A DNA stretch of 64,000 nt from Rosenbergiella metrosideri (GTDB taxonomy: Bacteria > Pseudomonadota > Gammaproteobacteria > Enterobacterales > Enterobacteriaceae): the NCBI RefSeq assembly GCF_022602565.1, contig NZ_JALBCV010000011.1:27051-91050 (forward strand), given 5' to 3'. The translations under genes and the position numbers were made by a program. This document shows, piece after piece, positions 32,582-41,715 of this stretch. Within the stretch, counting starts at the first letter, position 1; every line of letters starts with the position of its first letter. Under the pieces are notes generated by a model. The model was not told the DNA's origin and did not search any database. It was given only the letters and a program-made list of their open reading frames with translations.

Positions 32582-32711
32582 GTTAGTCTATTCATGGAAA
32601 AGAACAATAAATACGCAGATTTTGAGTAAGTATCAACCTATACATACCCTTTACCATGAATAGGCTAACACTCACCATGAATAGACTAACACTCACCATG
32701 AATAGACTAAC
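32582..32711. repeat. incA-like iteron cluster downstream of P1-type repA
   Basis: Direct copies of ACCATGAATAGACTAAC (one base variant) start at 32653, 32674 and 32695, exactly 21 bp apart, and an inverted copy lies at 32582-32597. They follow repA as P1 incA does. Such clusters lower copy number by binding and coupling RepA. Confidence 0.85.
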
Positions 32712-32712
32712 G

Positions 32713-33591
32713 TTAGGGCTCAGGTATCAGTTCTGGTCTGCGTGAGTGAATCAAGAAATATACAACCCCGTCTTTTTTGGTTTCCGTGTAAGTTAAATAG
32801 CCAATTTTTTCTAGCTCTTTCATAGCATTACGGACAGCTAGGTTTTGAGCGCTATTACTTGATGTGAGGCTCAACCGGTCTTTAAGGCGGGCCATTGATA
32901 TTTGAATAAACCCACGAGGCATACTTTCAATGTAAACGTATAGAGCTTGCGCGGATTCTTTCCTAGGAAGGGCTTTAATTGCCTTTAGTTGGAGAAGCAC
33001 CTTATGATCGAAGGCGTACAGTTCCCACAACCTAGAATCACCTTCAAGGTGAACAATGTCTTTTTCAATATCGAATGTAGCAGACTGTAATAAGTGAGTT
33101 ATAGTAGCTCTGGAAGCGTCTTTATTCTTAAAGCTAATAGTGATTGAAGATAATCGAGAGAGTGAGTGGAATAGCCGATCGCGAGCACGTTTATTGATGT
33201 CATCAACAGCAATACCGCAGAGTTTAGCGAATTCGGTAAACGGAATTTGAATGGAGTTTTTGTCTAGCCCGTACTTTGAAAATGCGCGAACTGACCCAAT
33301 CCATGTTTTGAAGTCTGTGCTCATATCAAGTCTTGAGCCACGCAAGGTAATGTCCGTGTAGCCCTCGGCTTTCGCTATTTCTAGTTCTCTAAAGTCCTCG
33401 CTAACATCAATAACATTAGAGCCACGAACAGGTTTGCTTTTAGCTGATGGCACAAATACACCCAACCGCATTAATGCAATAGGTTGGACCGTTCTATTGC
33501 TATTAGGTACCAGTGAATAAACTATTGATTCCTCGCCACCAATAGTCACTAAGGCGTCACTTATTGTTTTGATTTCGTTGTCATTTTCCAT
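32713..33591 (-). CDS. repA: P1-type RepA replication initiator
   Basis: ATG 33591 is preferred to GTG 33600. The 292-residue protein aligns by eye along its whole length with P1 RepA (286 residues): NRTVQPIALMRLGVFVP, LEIAKAEGYTDI, RLDMSTDFKTWIGSVRAFSKYGL, DSRLWELYAFDHKVLLQLKAIKALPRKESAQALYVYIES and a terminal HSRRPEL. P1 RepA binds 19-bp iterons to initiate at oriR and is itself autoregulated. Here iteron clusters lie on both sides of the gene. Confidence 0.93.
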   Translation of the reverse strand: MENDNEIKTISDALVTIGGEESIVYSLVPNSNRTVQPIALMRLGVFVPSAKSKPVRGSNVIDVSEDFRELEIAKAEGYTDITLRGSRLDMSTDFKTWIGSVRAFSKYGLDKNSIQIPFTEFAKLCGIAVDDINKRARDRLFHSLSRLSSITISFKNKDASRATITHLLQSATFDIEKDIVHLEGDSRLWELYAFDHKVLLQLKAIKALPRKESAQALYVYIESMPRGFIQISMARLKDRLSLTSSNSAQNLAVRNAMKELEKIGYLTYTETKKDGVVYFLIHSRRPELIPEP

Positions 33592-33634
33592 GTTACCCAC
33601 AAATCCTGGTTATCTGTTAGTTAAAACGGCTTTT

Positions 33635-33853
33635 ACCATGAATAGACTAACAACCTACCATGAATAGACTAACGTTTACCATGAATAAACTAACATTTAC
33701 CATGAATAGGCTAACATTTACCATGAATAGACTAACGCAAAGTGTATTTTTAACAATGAAAATCATAGACTTGGAGTGTCGGTGATCTCTTTTGATCTCC
33801 TTTTGTACTCTTATGATCTATTTATTTGATCTATCCAGTGGATAAGTGGATAA
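33635..33853. other. P1-like origin: iterons, GATC cluster, tandem DnaA boxes
   Basis: Five iterons (ACCATGAATAGACTAAC or one-base variants) start at 33635, 33657, 33678, 33699 and 33720. They are followed by an A/T-rich stretch with four GATC sites (33784, 33794, 33815, 33828) and two tandem DnaA-box-like nonamers (TTATCCACT on the minus strand, 33837-33853). P1 oriR has the same order: iterons, GATC-rich melting region, DnaA boxes. The 33592-33932 gap contains nothing else except the late element 5. Confidence 0.88.
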
Positions 33854-33880
33854 GTAATCGCTGCCAGAAAAATACCTACC

Positions 33881-33902
33881 TCAAATAACGAACCCCCTTT
33901 AA
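33881..33902 (+). promoter_or_regulatory. late-promoter element 5 (CAAATAACGAAC variant)
   Basis: TCAAATAACGAACCCCCTTT lies 52 bp upstream of the start at 33933. A GCCTC/GAGGC stem (33905-33909 with 33923-33927) contains the GAGG ribosome site. Confidence 0.7.
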
Positions 33903-33932
33903 TGGCCTCACATTGACATAACGAGGCTAATT

Positions 33933-34760
33933 ATGAACCTTCCATCATTTCCCCTACCTTCGCAGCCTTTTGTTGAGGTGATCTTTCGATCGCCTACCGT
34001 GCGCGATTCAATGGAGTACATCGACATTCAGCCGTTTGATACGGAAAAGGTTACTACTAAATATCTCAATGCCTTACAAGTTGGTGAGCTCAACGACAGT
34101 GGCCTATGGACCCAACAAGACCGCCGCACAGCCTTATGGTGGATTTTCGTTAACTCACGCGACAGCGCTTATCTGACTTACCAATATGAGTGTGGTCACT
34201 GTAAAGACTTTCACTTTGCTGACGTGGATATGAGCGATTTAAGCCAGGCATATTCTGTCCTTGAAGTGCCACCAGCGATCGAGTGTGAAATCCCCGTAGA
34301 AGGCAATCCGGTTACATGGAAACTCGTTCCTCTCGATGGCCGTTCAGCGGAAATGCTCGAATACATGAAACACCAGTTACCCGAAACCGGTACCGAAGAT
34401 TATGACGCCGCGCTAACCGAGCTACGCATTGCTGAGCTGGCACTAATGACCCGAACTCAAGACGACCCGGAAGACTACAAGGTTGCCGCTGATTACCGTA
34501 TGGAAATGATTAAGCGCATGGACCTTAACAGCGAGTTTTCGCCGCTGGTGGCACGTATTCAGCTAATGACCCGTGATTTAAAGCATGGCTTGGATATGGA
34601 CGTAGAGAAAACCGGCGTATTCCTCAACCTACCGCAACAATCCTGCAAGAAAACCAAAAAGGGGGAGCCGCAGCTATTCACAGCACTGCGCGCCCCATTT
34701 CGCAATACAGAATTTATCTCACGGATTAGACCGGAATGGATGGCTAACCATCATCAATAA
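33933..34760 (+). CDS. tail assembly chaperone / T4 gp26-like baseplate protein
   Basis: The 275-residue protein carries a CxxC (YECGHCKDF, about residues 88-96) in an otherwise helical sequence (RTALWWIFVNSRDSAYLTYQ), similar to T4 gp26-type baseplate proteins. It lies directly before the tape measure gene, where tail assembly chaperones are found. An open +1 frame overlaps its 3' end and continues 127 bases beyond its stop, pointing to a frameshifted long form. Confidence 0.65.
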   Translation: MNLPSFPLPSQPFVEVIFRSPTVRDSMEYIDIQPFDTEKVTTKYLNALQVGELNDSGLWTQQDRRTALWWIFVNSRDSAYLTYQYECGHCKDFHFADVDMSDLSQAYSVLEVPPAIECEIPVEGNPVTWKLVPLDGRSAEMLEYMKHQLPETGTEDYDAALTELRIAELALMTRTQDDPEDYKVAADYRMEMIKRMDLNSEFSPLVARIQLMTRDLKHGLDMDVEKTGVFLNLPQQSCKKTKKGEPQLFTALRAPFRNTEFISRIRPEWMANHHQ

Positions 34761-34887
34761 CTTGGCCCTATACGGCTATCAGCCTGTAAGTGATGTGGAG
34801 AGCCTGGCCAGCTGGCGCGCCCTCGATATGAACAAGGCACTGGAAGAAAAATATAAAAACGCCGCCAAGGGCAAGGGGGGGAATTGA
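34567..34887 (+). CDS. overlapping +1-frame extension of the chaperone (probable frameshift product)
   Basis: This frame is open from 34570 to TGA 34885-34887 and has no good start codon. Its last 45 codons (INNLALYGYQPVSDVES, then SWRALDMNKALEEKYKNAA) look strongly protein-like, and its stop overlaps the TTG start of the tape measure (TTGA). Expression probably needs a +1 or -2 shift from the chaperone frame; the AAA AAG GGG GAG run at 34656-34667 allows +1 re-pairing. Chaperone frameshifting before the tape measure is common in tailed phages. Confidence 0.55.
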
Positions 34888-37800
34888 AACAGAACAAAAC
34901 TCAGCTAGGAGTAATTCTAGCGATTGAGGAAGCTAGTACGGAGCAGCTAAAGGCACTGTCCCGTATTGAAAATGCGCTCTCAAATGATAGGCCGGTCAAC
35001 ACGCAATCAAGCGTTGCGACAGCACCTAGCGTCGCCTTGCAAGGGGTGACGGTTAAGGCTAAGCGTAGAAATCGTGGTGCGCAATCCAACGCGCCGGTGA
35101 ATGACAATGCTCAGAATGAAGACCTCGCCAAGAAGATTGCGAATCAGATAGCCAAGGTTCACGCACCGTTTGAGAAGCGCCGAGCCCAACGCAAAGAACA
35201 GGAACGCGACAGTAAAGGCCGCTTTGTCTCTGCCAATGCAGTACACAACTTGGGTGAAAGTAAGCAAGGTAACATCACAGTTGGTAGCAATGAGCGTATT
35301 CATGCAGAGGAATCGGATAGTGGTATCAATCGGCAAAAGTCAGTAAGAAATGGGACGGCTGAATTGCCACTCATGAAAAGCATTACGACCCTGACCAGCA
35401 CTATCTCTGAGCAAACCTCGGAAGTCGTTCGGATCGATAAGAACGGGCGCAAGCGTGACAGTAACGGCCGTTTTCTCTCGAAGGAAAAAGCCGATGAACT
35501 GAAAGCAAAGAACGGCGATAAAACCAAAAGTGCAAACGGTGAATTACAAGAAGGTTTCCTAAAACGATTAGGCTCCGCGCTGACTGAGCACGGCAACAAA
35601 AATGTGCAAAATGACGGCGCTGATATTGTTGGTACCGCAGCTGGTGGCGCACTTTGGCAGATGGGGCGCGGTGCGTGGGATATTGCGAGCACCGCGAAAG
35701 ATAACGCGGTTTCCGTCAATGATTGGCGAAAAAAACACTTTTCCCGTGATCCTGAAAGCACGCCAACCGACACAGCCGGTCATGCTGAGGTAAATAACCA
35801 TCCAACATCGGGCAATCTGGCATTAAAACCTGCCGTTGTTTATCCATCTGTCACCGCCAAGCCTGTAACGCCCTCAAACGCTCCTGACGCGTCCAAAGAG
35901 ATATTTGAGGATAACGCCAAGAAAGAGCAAGTAAAGGCCACAGAGAAGCAAACAGCCACGCTCAGCGCCAAAGATGACGCAATTATTAAAAACCAAGAGG
36001 AAGAACTAGAACTCTTAAAGAAAATTGCGCACAACGGCTCTGCAAACGATCCCCTCGGTAATGGCCTGTTTAAAAAGCTGTTCGGTAAATTCGGTCGCCG
36101 TGATGGAGATGGCCGTGGACGTAGCCGGAGCCAATCGCGCCGAAGTAAGAAATCAGGCAGATTAGAGCGGCTAAAGGACAAATTTAGACGTAAAAACCCT
36201 AGCACTGAGCCGGATGTAGACGAAAAGGCGAAAGGGTCTAATAAGCCTGGCAAGACCAAGCCCACCACAACCGCCAACGATAAATCGAAGCCAAAATCGA
36301 GCACGGCCAGTAACCCAACGCCTGAAAAAGCCGGTCCGACGCTCAAAACCGCTGACGCTGAAAAAGCCACTAAACCAACGTTAAAAGACGGGGGCAAAAT
36401 TGCCGTTCAGTCTGAAAAATCGGTAATGGCGGCAGGGGGAGTCAGTTTCAGTGAGGCCGCTAATGATGCGGTAGGTGCCTCTGAGAAAGTTGGCGGTAAA
36501 ACGCTGGCAAAAGAAGCCTTTAAAACTGGCGGTAAAGTTGCGCTGAAAACCGGACTTAAAGCCATTCCGATCATTGGTACCGCTGCGGGTGTCGCATGGG
36601 ATGCCGCAGACGGTTACAACGATACCGAAGGGCAGAAAAAAGCCTTTGATCTGAAAGATGGCCAAGAGGCTACAAAGCGCGAAAAAACTGAAATGTCAGC
36701 TGCGAACGTAGCCGGGTTAGGGGGATTGGTACCGCTTGCCTCGCAAGGTGCATCATGGTTGGCCAACAAAACAGGATTCACGGATAAGACGGACGCGCTA
36801 GACGTTGATACCTCTGACATTGCTAAGGGGATCCATAAAGGCGTTGGTGCGGTGGGTGCCGCTGCAACAGGTGCGTATTCCCTGGCTAAAGGATTGTTTA
36901 GTACCAGTAGTGATGATAAGGCTGCGCAAGCCGCACAGATGCAGCAAGTTGCCGACATTACCAATGCTGTTAAAACGGGATCTGCCGATACGGTCAACGC
37001 CATTGACCGACTCACTAAGCAGTTAGAAGGGGGTAAATTCGGTGAGGATGGCGTAGGTTCCGTAGGGACCAAAAAATCCGATTACCAAGCACCGACAACA
37101 AGTACGGTGGTTTCGGGCCCTAACGGCTTAAACATTGGCGGTACCCACGCGGCGAACCGTAACTTTAGAAATAACAATTTCGGTAACTTGAACTTTGCAG
37201 GTCAAGAGGGCGCGGTACTGGAAGACACACCAGGGAAAGGACAGGCTCGTTTTGCCCGTTTTGCAACACCGGAGGACGGTTTTAGGGCATTGGCTAACCA
37301 AGTCTCAAGCTATGCAAACGGCACAAGTAAAGCTGCCGGCTACCAAAAGCTTAATACCGTCCAGGACATTATCAGTAAGTGGGCTCCACCTAACGAGAAC
37401 GACACCGGAAAATATATCCAGACCATATCGGCGAGTCTCGGCGTTAAGCCTACCGATAAAATCAACACTGCCGATCCGCGAGTGATGACAAAACTTATCC
37501 GGGCAATCTCGACCTATGAGGGCGGCAACCCAACGGTAAGTGATGGGTATATTCAAAACAGTATCGGCTCTGAGGATGCGACTACGCATAAATGGGGAGG
37601 CGGTAGCTACAGCAAGGAAAGCCAGGAGTACATGGCTAAGCACGGAATTAGCGCGGCTAAAGGGATGCAACAGGTAGCCAAAGCGACCGCGACCAGTGCC
37701 GCTAAGACCGCTGAAACCATCAAGGCCGTAAGCCTTCCTGATGCTGCAAACCCACCAGCCAAAACAGCCGCCCCAGAACAAGCTAAGCCGAAGGCCGAAG

Positions 37801-38993
37801 AAAAGCCTCACGCACAAGCGAGTGTACAACCAGCAACCGTTACGGCCACGCCTAGCACCACTGATGAAACCAAGCCGACTACAGCCAGCGAAGGTGAAGA
37901 AAGCAGCCTATCAAGTAAGTTGCCACGTATCGCTGAGGTTATGTCCGATATAGGCAACAATAACTGGCTCGATAAGGGGGCTGAGGGTTCCGCGAAAGCC
38001 GATCAGTACCTCACAGAAAAGCTTGAGAAGGTATCAGGTCAGCATGTTGGTTTTCGCCGTGCAACGTCTGATCTAACGCTTCCGAAAAATTCCGGTCCGG
38101 TACCGGAGTCGATTAAAGCCGCCATGGCATCGCCAGACCAGATAGCGAAGGCGCAAGCACCTGACTTGTCAGTGAGCGACTACGGACAGCCAAGCAGTAA
38201 CGCTGTTACACCAGCCTCACAAGCCGATGATGGAGTCGTGCCGGCCGGCATGATTAACCAGGCGTTCCCAGTTGATCCGAAAACAGGCAAGGCACAGCAG
38301 CCGGCAGGTATGCCACAGCCGAAAGCTGAGCCAACTAGCTTGCCGACTGATGGCGTGATCCCTGCAAGCATGGTCAATCGTGCTTTCCCTGTATCACCGG
38401 CACAGCAAGGAAAAGGTTTAGGCGGTGCGCTGAGCCAACAGGCTACACCTGAGAAGGGCGGCGAAGGGTTCTTTGGTCCTATCGGGAGTTTCTTTTCTGA
38501 CGTAGGCCATTCAGCCATGAAGTCGGTACCACAGGCGTTAAGCACCGTGGGCGATATTGCTATGCCGGCCGCTCAAGGGTTAATCGGAAACATCGTGGGG
38601 GATCTAGGTGGACAAGTAACTAATTCCATCGGTTCGCCAATTATTAAAACTCTTGCTAACCCATTCATAAACAAAGGAGTAAGCGCCGCTAATAGTTTTA
38701 TTCAATCCCCTCAACAAGCAGTTTCATCGTTCAGTATGCCGCAAGTCTTACCCACCGTGACTGACCTTGCCAAAAGTGGCGCAAGCAATGCCATGCAGCA
38801 AATCACCGCGCAGATGCCGCCGGACATAGCCAAAGCTCTGCAACAGCTGGTGGACCTGACTAAGCAATCACTGGAAGCTCAGAAAAACAAAGGCGACATG
38901 AAACCAGACGTTGTAACGCACGGCGGCCAAAAAGCGCCTAAGCATGACGACAAATTTAATGATAGTGCGCTCGATGCGCTATTGGAGGACTAA
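34884..38993 (+). CDS. tape measure protein with embedded lysozyme-like domain
   Basis: The start is TTG 34884 behind a G-rich ribosome site. The 1369-residue protein has long low-complexity Ala/Lys/Pro regions, short hydrophobic segments (about 555-575) and, at about residues 758-912, a domain (NNFGNLNFAGQEGA, TPEDGFRALANQVSSYANG, AISTYEGG) typical of virion-associated peptidoglycan-cutting modules. Tape measures set tail length and are ejected first. The enzyme domain could open the cell wall, since the spike lacks one. Confidence 0.82.
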   Translation: MKQNKTQLGVILAIEEASTEQLKALSRIENALSNDRPVNTQSSVATAPSVALQGVTVKAKRRNRGAQSNAPVNDNAQNEDLAKKIANQIAKVHAPFEKRRAQRKEQERDSKGRFVSANAVHNLGESKQGNITVGSNERIHAEESDSGINRQKSVRNGTAELPLMKSITTLTSTISEQTSEVVRIDKNGRKRDSNGRFLSKEKADELKAKNGDKTKSANGELQEGFLKRLGSALTEHGNKNVQNDGADIVGTAAGGALWQMGRGAWDIASTAKDNAVSVNDWRKKHFSRDPESTPTDTAGHAEVNNHPTSGNLALKPAVVYPSVTAKPVTPSNAPDASKEIFEDNAKKEQVKATEKQTATLSAKDDAIIKNQEEELELLKKIAHNGSANDPLGNGLFKKLFGKFGRRDGDGRGRSRSQSRRSKKSGRLERLKDKFRRKNPSTEPDVDEKAKGSNKPGKTKPTTTANDKSKPKSSTASNPTPEKAGPTLKTADAEKATKPTLKDGGKIAVQSEKSVMAAGGVSFSEAANDAVGASEKVGGKTLAKEAFKTGGKVALKTGLKAIPIIGTAAGVAWDAADGYNDTEGQKKAFDLKDGQEATKREKTEMSAANVAGLGGLVPLASQGASWLANKTGFTDKTDALDVDTSDIAKGIHKGVGAVGAAATGAYSLAKGLFSTSSDDKAAQAAQMQQVADITNAVKTGSADTVNAIDRLTKQLEGGKFGEDGVGSVGTKKSDYQAPTTSTVVSGPNGLNIGGTHAANRNFRNNNFGNLNFAGQEGAVLEDTPGKGQARFARFATPEDGFRALANQVSSYANGTSKAAGYQKLNTVQDIISKWAPPNENDTGKYIQTISASLGVKPTDKINTADPRVMTKLIRAISTYEGGNPTVSDGYIQNSIGSEDATTHKWGGGSYSKESQEYMAKHGISAAKGMQQVAKATATSAAKTAETIKAVSLPDAANPPAKTAAPEQAKPKAEEKPHAQASVQPATVTATPSTTDETKPTTASEGEESSLSSKLPRIAEVMSDIGNNNWLDKGAEGSAKADQYLTEKLEKVSGQHVGFRRATSDLTLPKNSGPVPESIKAAMASPDQIAKAQAPDLSVSDYGQPSSNAVTPASQADDGVVPAGMINQAFPVDPKTGKAQQPAGMPQPKAEPTSLPTDGVIPASMVNRAFPVSPAQQGKGLGGALSQQATPEKGGEGFFGPIGSFFSDVGHSAMKSVPQALSTVGDIAMPAAQGLIGNIVGDLGGQVTNSIGSPIIKTLANPFINKGVSAANSFIQSPQQAVSSFSMPQVLPTVTDLAKSGASNAMQQITAQMPPDIAKALQQLVDLTKQSLEAQKNKGDMKPDVVTHGGQKAPKHDDKFNDSALDALLED

Positions 38994-38996
38994 TCA

Positions 38997-39353
38997 TTGA
39001 TTAACGAAATCGACCCGCTTGTACGCGCTGACGCAAACGGAATTATTCAACAAGACGGGAGCGCTGCATGGATGGCGCGCCTTGAGGAATGGCTTCATAC
39101 GCCTATTGGATCAATTTATGGGGCACCTGCTTGGGGGAGCCCCTTAAATGAATTCAAGCATGAACCAATCGGTAGTGTAGATAACCACGTTTTAGAAGTG
39201 GCGATCGAGAGCCGAGTGGCTAAAAAGCTTAATGAAGATATGCCGGGCTTTGCACTACAGGCGATTCGCTGCGAATCGCTAAGCATCGACCAGATAAAAA
39301 TCTCTTTTGTGTCAGCCGGTGGACGGTATGACGCGCAATTATCACTAAATTAG
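38997..39353 (+). CDS. gp25-like baseplate wedge protein
   Basis: The start is TTG 38997 with GGAGG upstream. The 118-residue protein matches the gp25/IraD-like family: LEEWLHTPIGSIYGAPAWGSPLNEF and VAKKLNEDMPGFALQAIRCE. gp25 starts sheath assembly at the baseplate and is the most conserved wedge part. It is followed by gp6- and gpI-like proteins. Confidence 0.88.
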   Translation: MINEIDPLVRADANGIIQQDGSAAWMARLEEWLHTPIGSIYGAPAWGSPLNEFKHEPIGSVDNHVLEVAIESRVAKKLNEDMPGFALQAIRCESLSIDQIKISFVSAGGRYDAQLSLN

Positions 39354-39362
39354 AGCGAAATA

Positions 39363-40796
39363 ATGGATATTCAGACATTAACCGACAAGTTTAATAACAC
39401 AATTAAGGGTAATTCCTGGTGGGCGAAATTCGCTAATAGTCAATTCATTCAAATGATAGCTATTTTTGCCGGGCAGGTTATCTACATCGCGCAAACTTAT
39501 GCGTCGCGCGCCCTGACAGAAGGCTTTATCTCTACTGCGACCAAGCGTACAAGTATTTTAGCGGCGGCAGAGGACAAGGGGTATGTGGGCCGTTTTATCA
39601 TTCCGTCCAAAGGGACCATTCAAATCACTAATAAATCAACGAGTACGATCACCGTGCCAGCAGGAATGGAAATGCTGACGAATGACCAGACAATGATCAC
39701 GTTACAAGAAACGCGACAAATTCAACCAGGCGAAACAGCTACCGGGCTACAGGTGTCACAGATTGAGGAAGTTATCGTTGATTATTCCGTGGACGCACAA
39801 ACTCCATTCCTAACAGTTTTACTCGATACGGAACTGACTCAAGAAGCCGCAGATCTCACTGTATCTGTCATCAATGACGGTGGGGAAATTGAATGGATAC
39901 ATAACCCGTTATTCCGTATGTCACGCGAAACAAGTGAGCATTATGTGATGGTTTACCGCCCTACGGAGCAGCTAGGTGTACGTTTTGGTAATGGTCAAAT
40001 GGGGAAAATGCCACCGACAGGGAGCATTATTCGTATGAAGGTTAGCGCGAGTCGCGGTGATTACACGTTAGCGATTAACCAGCCGCTAACCCCTGCAGGG
40101 GATTACGCGACTCTTGCAAATATTCTTGATATTAAAAACGACACTGCTATTCGTTCAGGTGCCGGGCATGAAACCACAGAAGAAACGCGCAATCGAGCAC
40201 AATACTACGTACCGTATGACGGACAGGTGGTATGGGGCGGCGACTATCGCTACTACATCCAAAGCAATGTGCCTAATTTAGCCTGGCTAAATGTGTGGGG
40301 CGAGCAACAACAAGAGCAAGCAACAGGTGTGCGTGATGTCTCAAACATCAACAAAATATTCTTTTGCGGCCACCGTCCGGGCTACTCACAAGAAGAAGTA
40401 CAAGCGATGATTTATGACGCTATTGGCACAATCCCCAACGAAATGAACAAACGGTACCAATATGTGCCGGTCAACGAAAAGCCGTTTGCCATCAACGTGA
40501 CGGGCATTGCGAAAAAGAACGTGATCCTGAATGAAGCTATCAACGAAATCAAAGACACCTTAGAGAAAAACTTTGGACATGACTCGTCAAAATTCGGCGA
40601 ATTATTTGAGAATGATTCCTCGTCTAACCGGATTTACGCCCAGGTAAAAATTAAGGACCTTTGGAACGCCATCGAGAAGCTAGGGATTATGATCAGCTAT
40701 GACATTCAACTGAATGGCTTCACTCAAGCGGTCAACCTTAATGACTTTGTTTACCTCGACTTAACTAAGTCTACCTTCACGCTAAACTACCCATAA
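39363..40796 (+). CDS. baseplate wedge protein (gp6/gpJ-like)
   Basis: The 477-residue protein has the baseplate_J/gp6 pattern: an N-terminal ATKRTSILAAAEDKGYVGRF region, a beta-rich core (EYVRFGNGQMGKMPPTG-like: GVRFGNGQMGKMPPTGSIIRM) and a C-terminal domain with KDTLEKNFG. gp6-type proteins form the inner ring of the wedge and link to gp25. It sits between gp25- and gpI-like genes, the normal order. Confidence 0.85.
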   Translation: MDIQTLTDKFNNTIKGNSWWAKFANSQFIQMIAIFAGQVIYIAQTYASRALTEGFISTATKRTSILAAAEDKGYVGRFIIPSKGTIQITNKSTSTITVPAGMEMLTNDQTMITLQETRQIQPGETATGLQVSQIEEVIVDYSVDAQTPFLTVLLDTELTQEAADLTVSVINDGGEIEWIHNPLFRMSRETSEHYVMVYRPTEQLGVRFGNGQMGKMPPTGSIIRMKVSASRGDYTLAINQPLTPAGDYATLANILDIKNDTAIRSGAGHETTEETRNRAQYYVPYDGQVVWGGDYRYYIQSNVPNLAWLNVWGEQQQEQATGVRDVSNINKIFFCGHRPGYSQEEVQAMIYDAIGTIPNEMNKRYQYVPVNEKPFAINVTGIAKKNVILNEAINEIKDTLEKNFGHDSSKFGELFENDSSSNRIYAQVKIKDLWNAIEKLGIMISYDIQLNGFTQAVNLNDFVYLDLTKSTFTLNYP

Positions 40797-40806
40797 GAGG
40801 TGCGCC

Positions 40807-41655
40807 ATGATTAAAGATTGGTTTAAAAACAGGCTTGTCCCGGATAAACAAAATACTGAGTTATGGTCCTCGTTTGCCGAGGCTATTCAGACGCTTTATG
40901 AGAGTGATATTGAGCCGATAATCAAACGTATTTCTGACCGGCGATCATTCTTCACTATGGCACCAGAAGACCTCGATACCCGTGCTTCTGAATACGGCCG
41001 ATTCTTTGTAATGGGGGAGGTGGATCAGTCTCAAAAAGCAATGCTTTTAACGCAGCGTTTAGATGAAATCCACTTTAAGGGGACGACCCGACCGATAGAG
41101 CAAACATTCTGGCGTGAATTCGGTAATTTACCCGTAACCTGGCAACCACTTTACGCGCCCGTCAATACCGATGAATACCCGTATGGCTCTTATCTGATCA
41201 CCGAAGATGCTATTTCAGTTGCTCAAACGACTTATGGTGAATTTTTCCTGACTTCACGCGGCAATATTCAGGTCGATTTAAACGCGCTGTATGAGTATTA
41301 CGGCATTGGCGATCGGGACAACATCATCAAGACGTTGCTTGAAAAGTTTGACCTGATTATAGCGCCGCTTATGCCGTTGCACATGGTATTTGATGGGATC
41401 TCGTTGCTATTAGCCTTCAAATTGGCCGATAAAGCCGAACGATTCACTCTGTTTGAGCAGGTAGTCAGCATTGCAGGGATGAAATGGAGCGCGAAGGCTG
41501 ACAACCTCACGACCGTTGGCTTAACTGCAGGGACATATCTCAATGCTTACCGTTCGGATAACAGCATGACTCAGGTAGCGTTAAGCATGGACCAATACCC
41601 TCTTGATGCGTGGCTACTTGATGCGCCACCAGTGAATACATTAGTCCAACCGTAA
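40807..41655 (+). CDS. baseplate wedge protein (tail protein I/gp7-like)
   Basis: The 282-residue protein begins with a helical domain (LWSSFAEAIQTLYESDIEPIIKRIS, then DTRASEYGRFF) characteristic of tail protein I-type wedge components, and ends in a beta-rich part. It follows gp6-like protein directly. It would connect the wedge to the fibre. Its stop is seven bases from late element 6. Confidence 0.75.
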   Translation: MIKDWFKNRLVPDKQNTELWSSFAEAIQTLYESDIEPIIKRISDRRSFFTMAPEDLDTRASEYGRFFVMGEVDQSQKAMLLTQRLDEIHFKGTTRPIEQTFWREFGNLPVTWQPLYAPVNTDEYPYGSYLITEDAISVAQTTYGEFFLTSRGNIQVDLNALYEYYGIGDRDNIIKTLLEKFDLIIAPLMPLHMVFDGISLLLAFKLADKAERFTLFEQVVSIAGMKWSAKADNLTTVGLTAGTYLNAYRSDNSMTQVALSMDQYPLDAWLLDAPPVNTLVQP

Positions 41656-41661
41656 TACGCC

Positions 41662-41715
41662 GCAAATCTCTAACTCCATACCCTCGCTAACTTACATTAC
41701 CGAGGGTATTTTTTT
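41662..41715 (+). promoter_or_regulatory. late-promoter element 6 fused to an intrinsic terminator
   Basis: GCAAATCTCTAACTCCATAC is followed at once by ATACCCTCG (41678-41686) and CGAGGGTAT (41701-41709), a perfect nine-base stem, then seven T abutting the ATG at 41716. The promoter element therefore partly overlaps the terminator stem, and the start codon lies directly after the U-run. Confidence 0.75.

Noticed and set aside
35300..38550. Long reverse-strand ORFs opposite the tape measure and fibre genes
   Set aside because: They are shadows caused by biased codon use in the Ala/Lys-rich genes, with no ribosome sites or family motifs.
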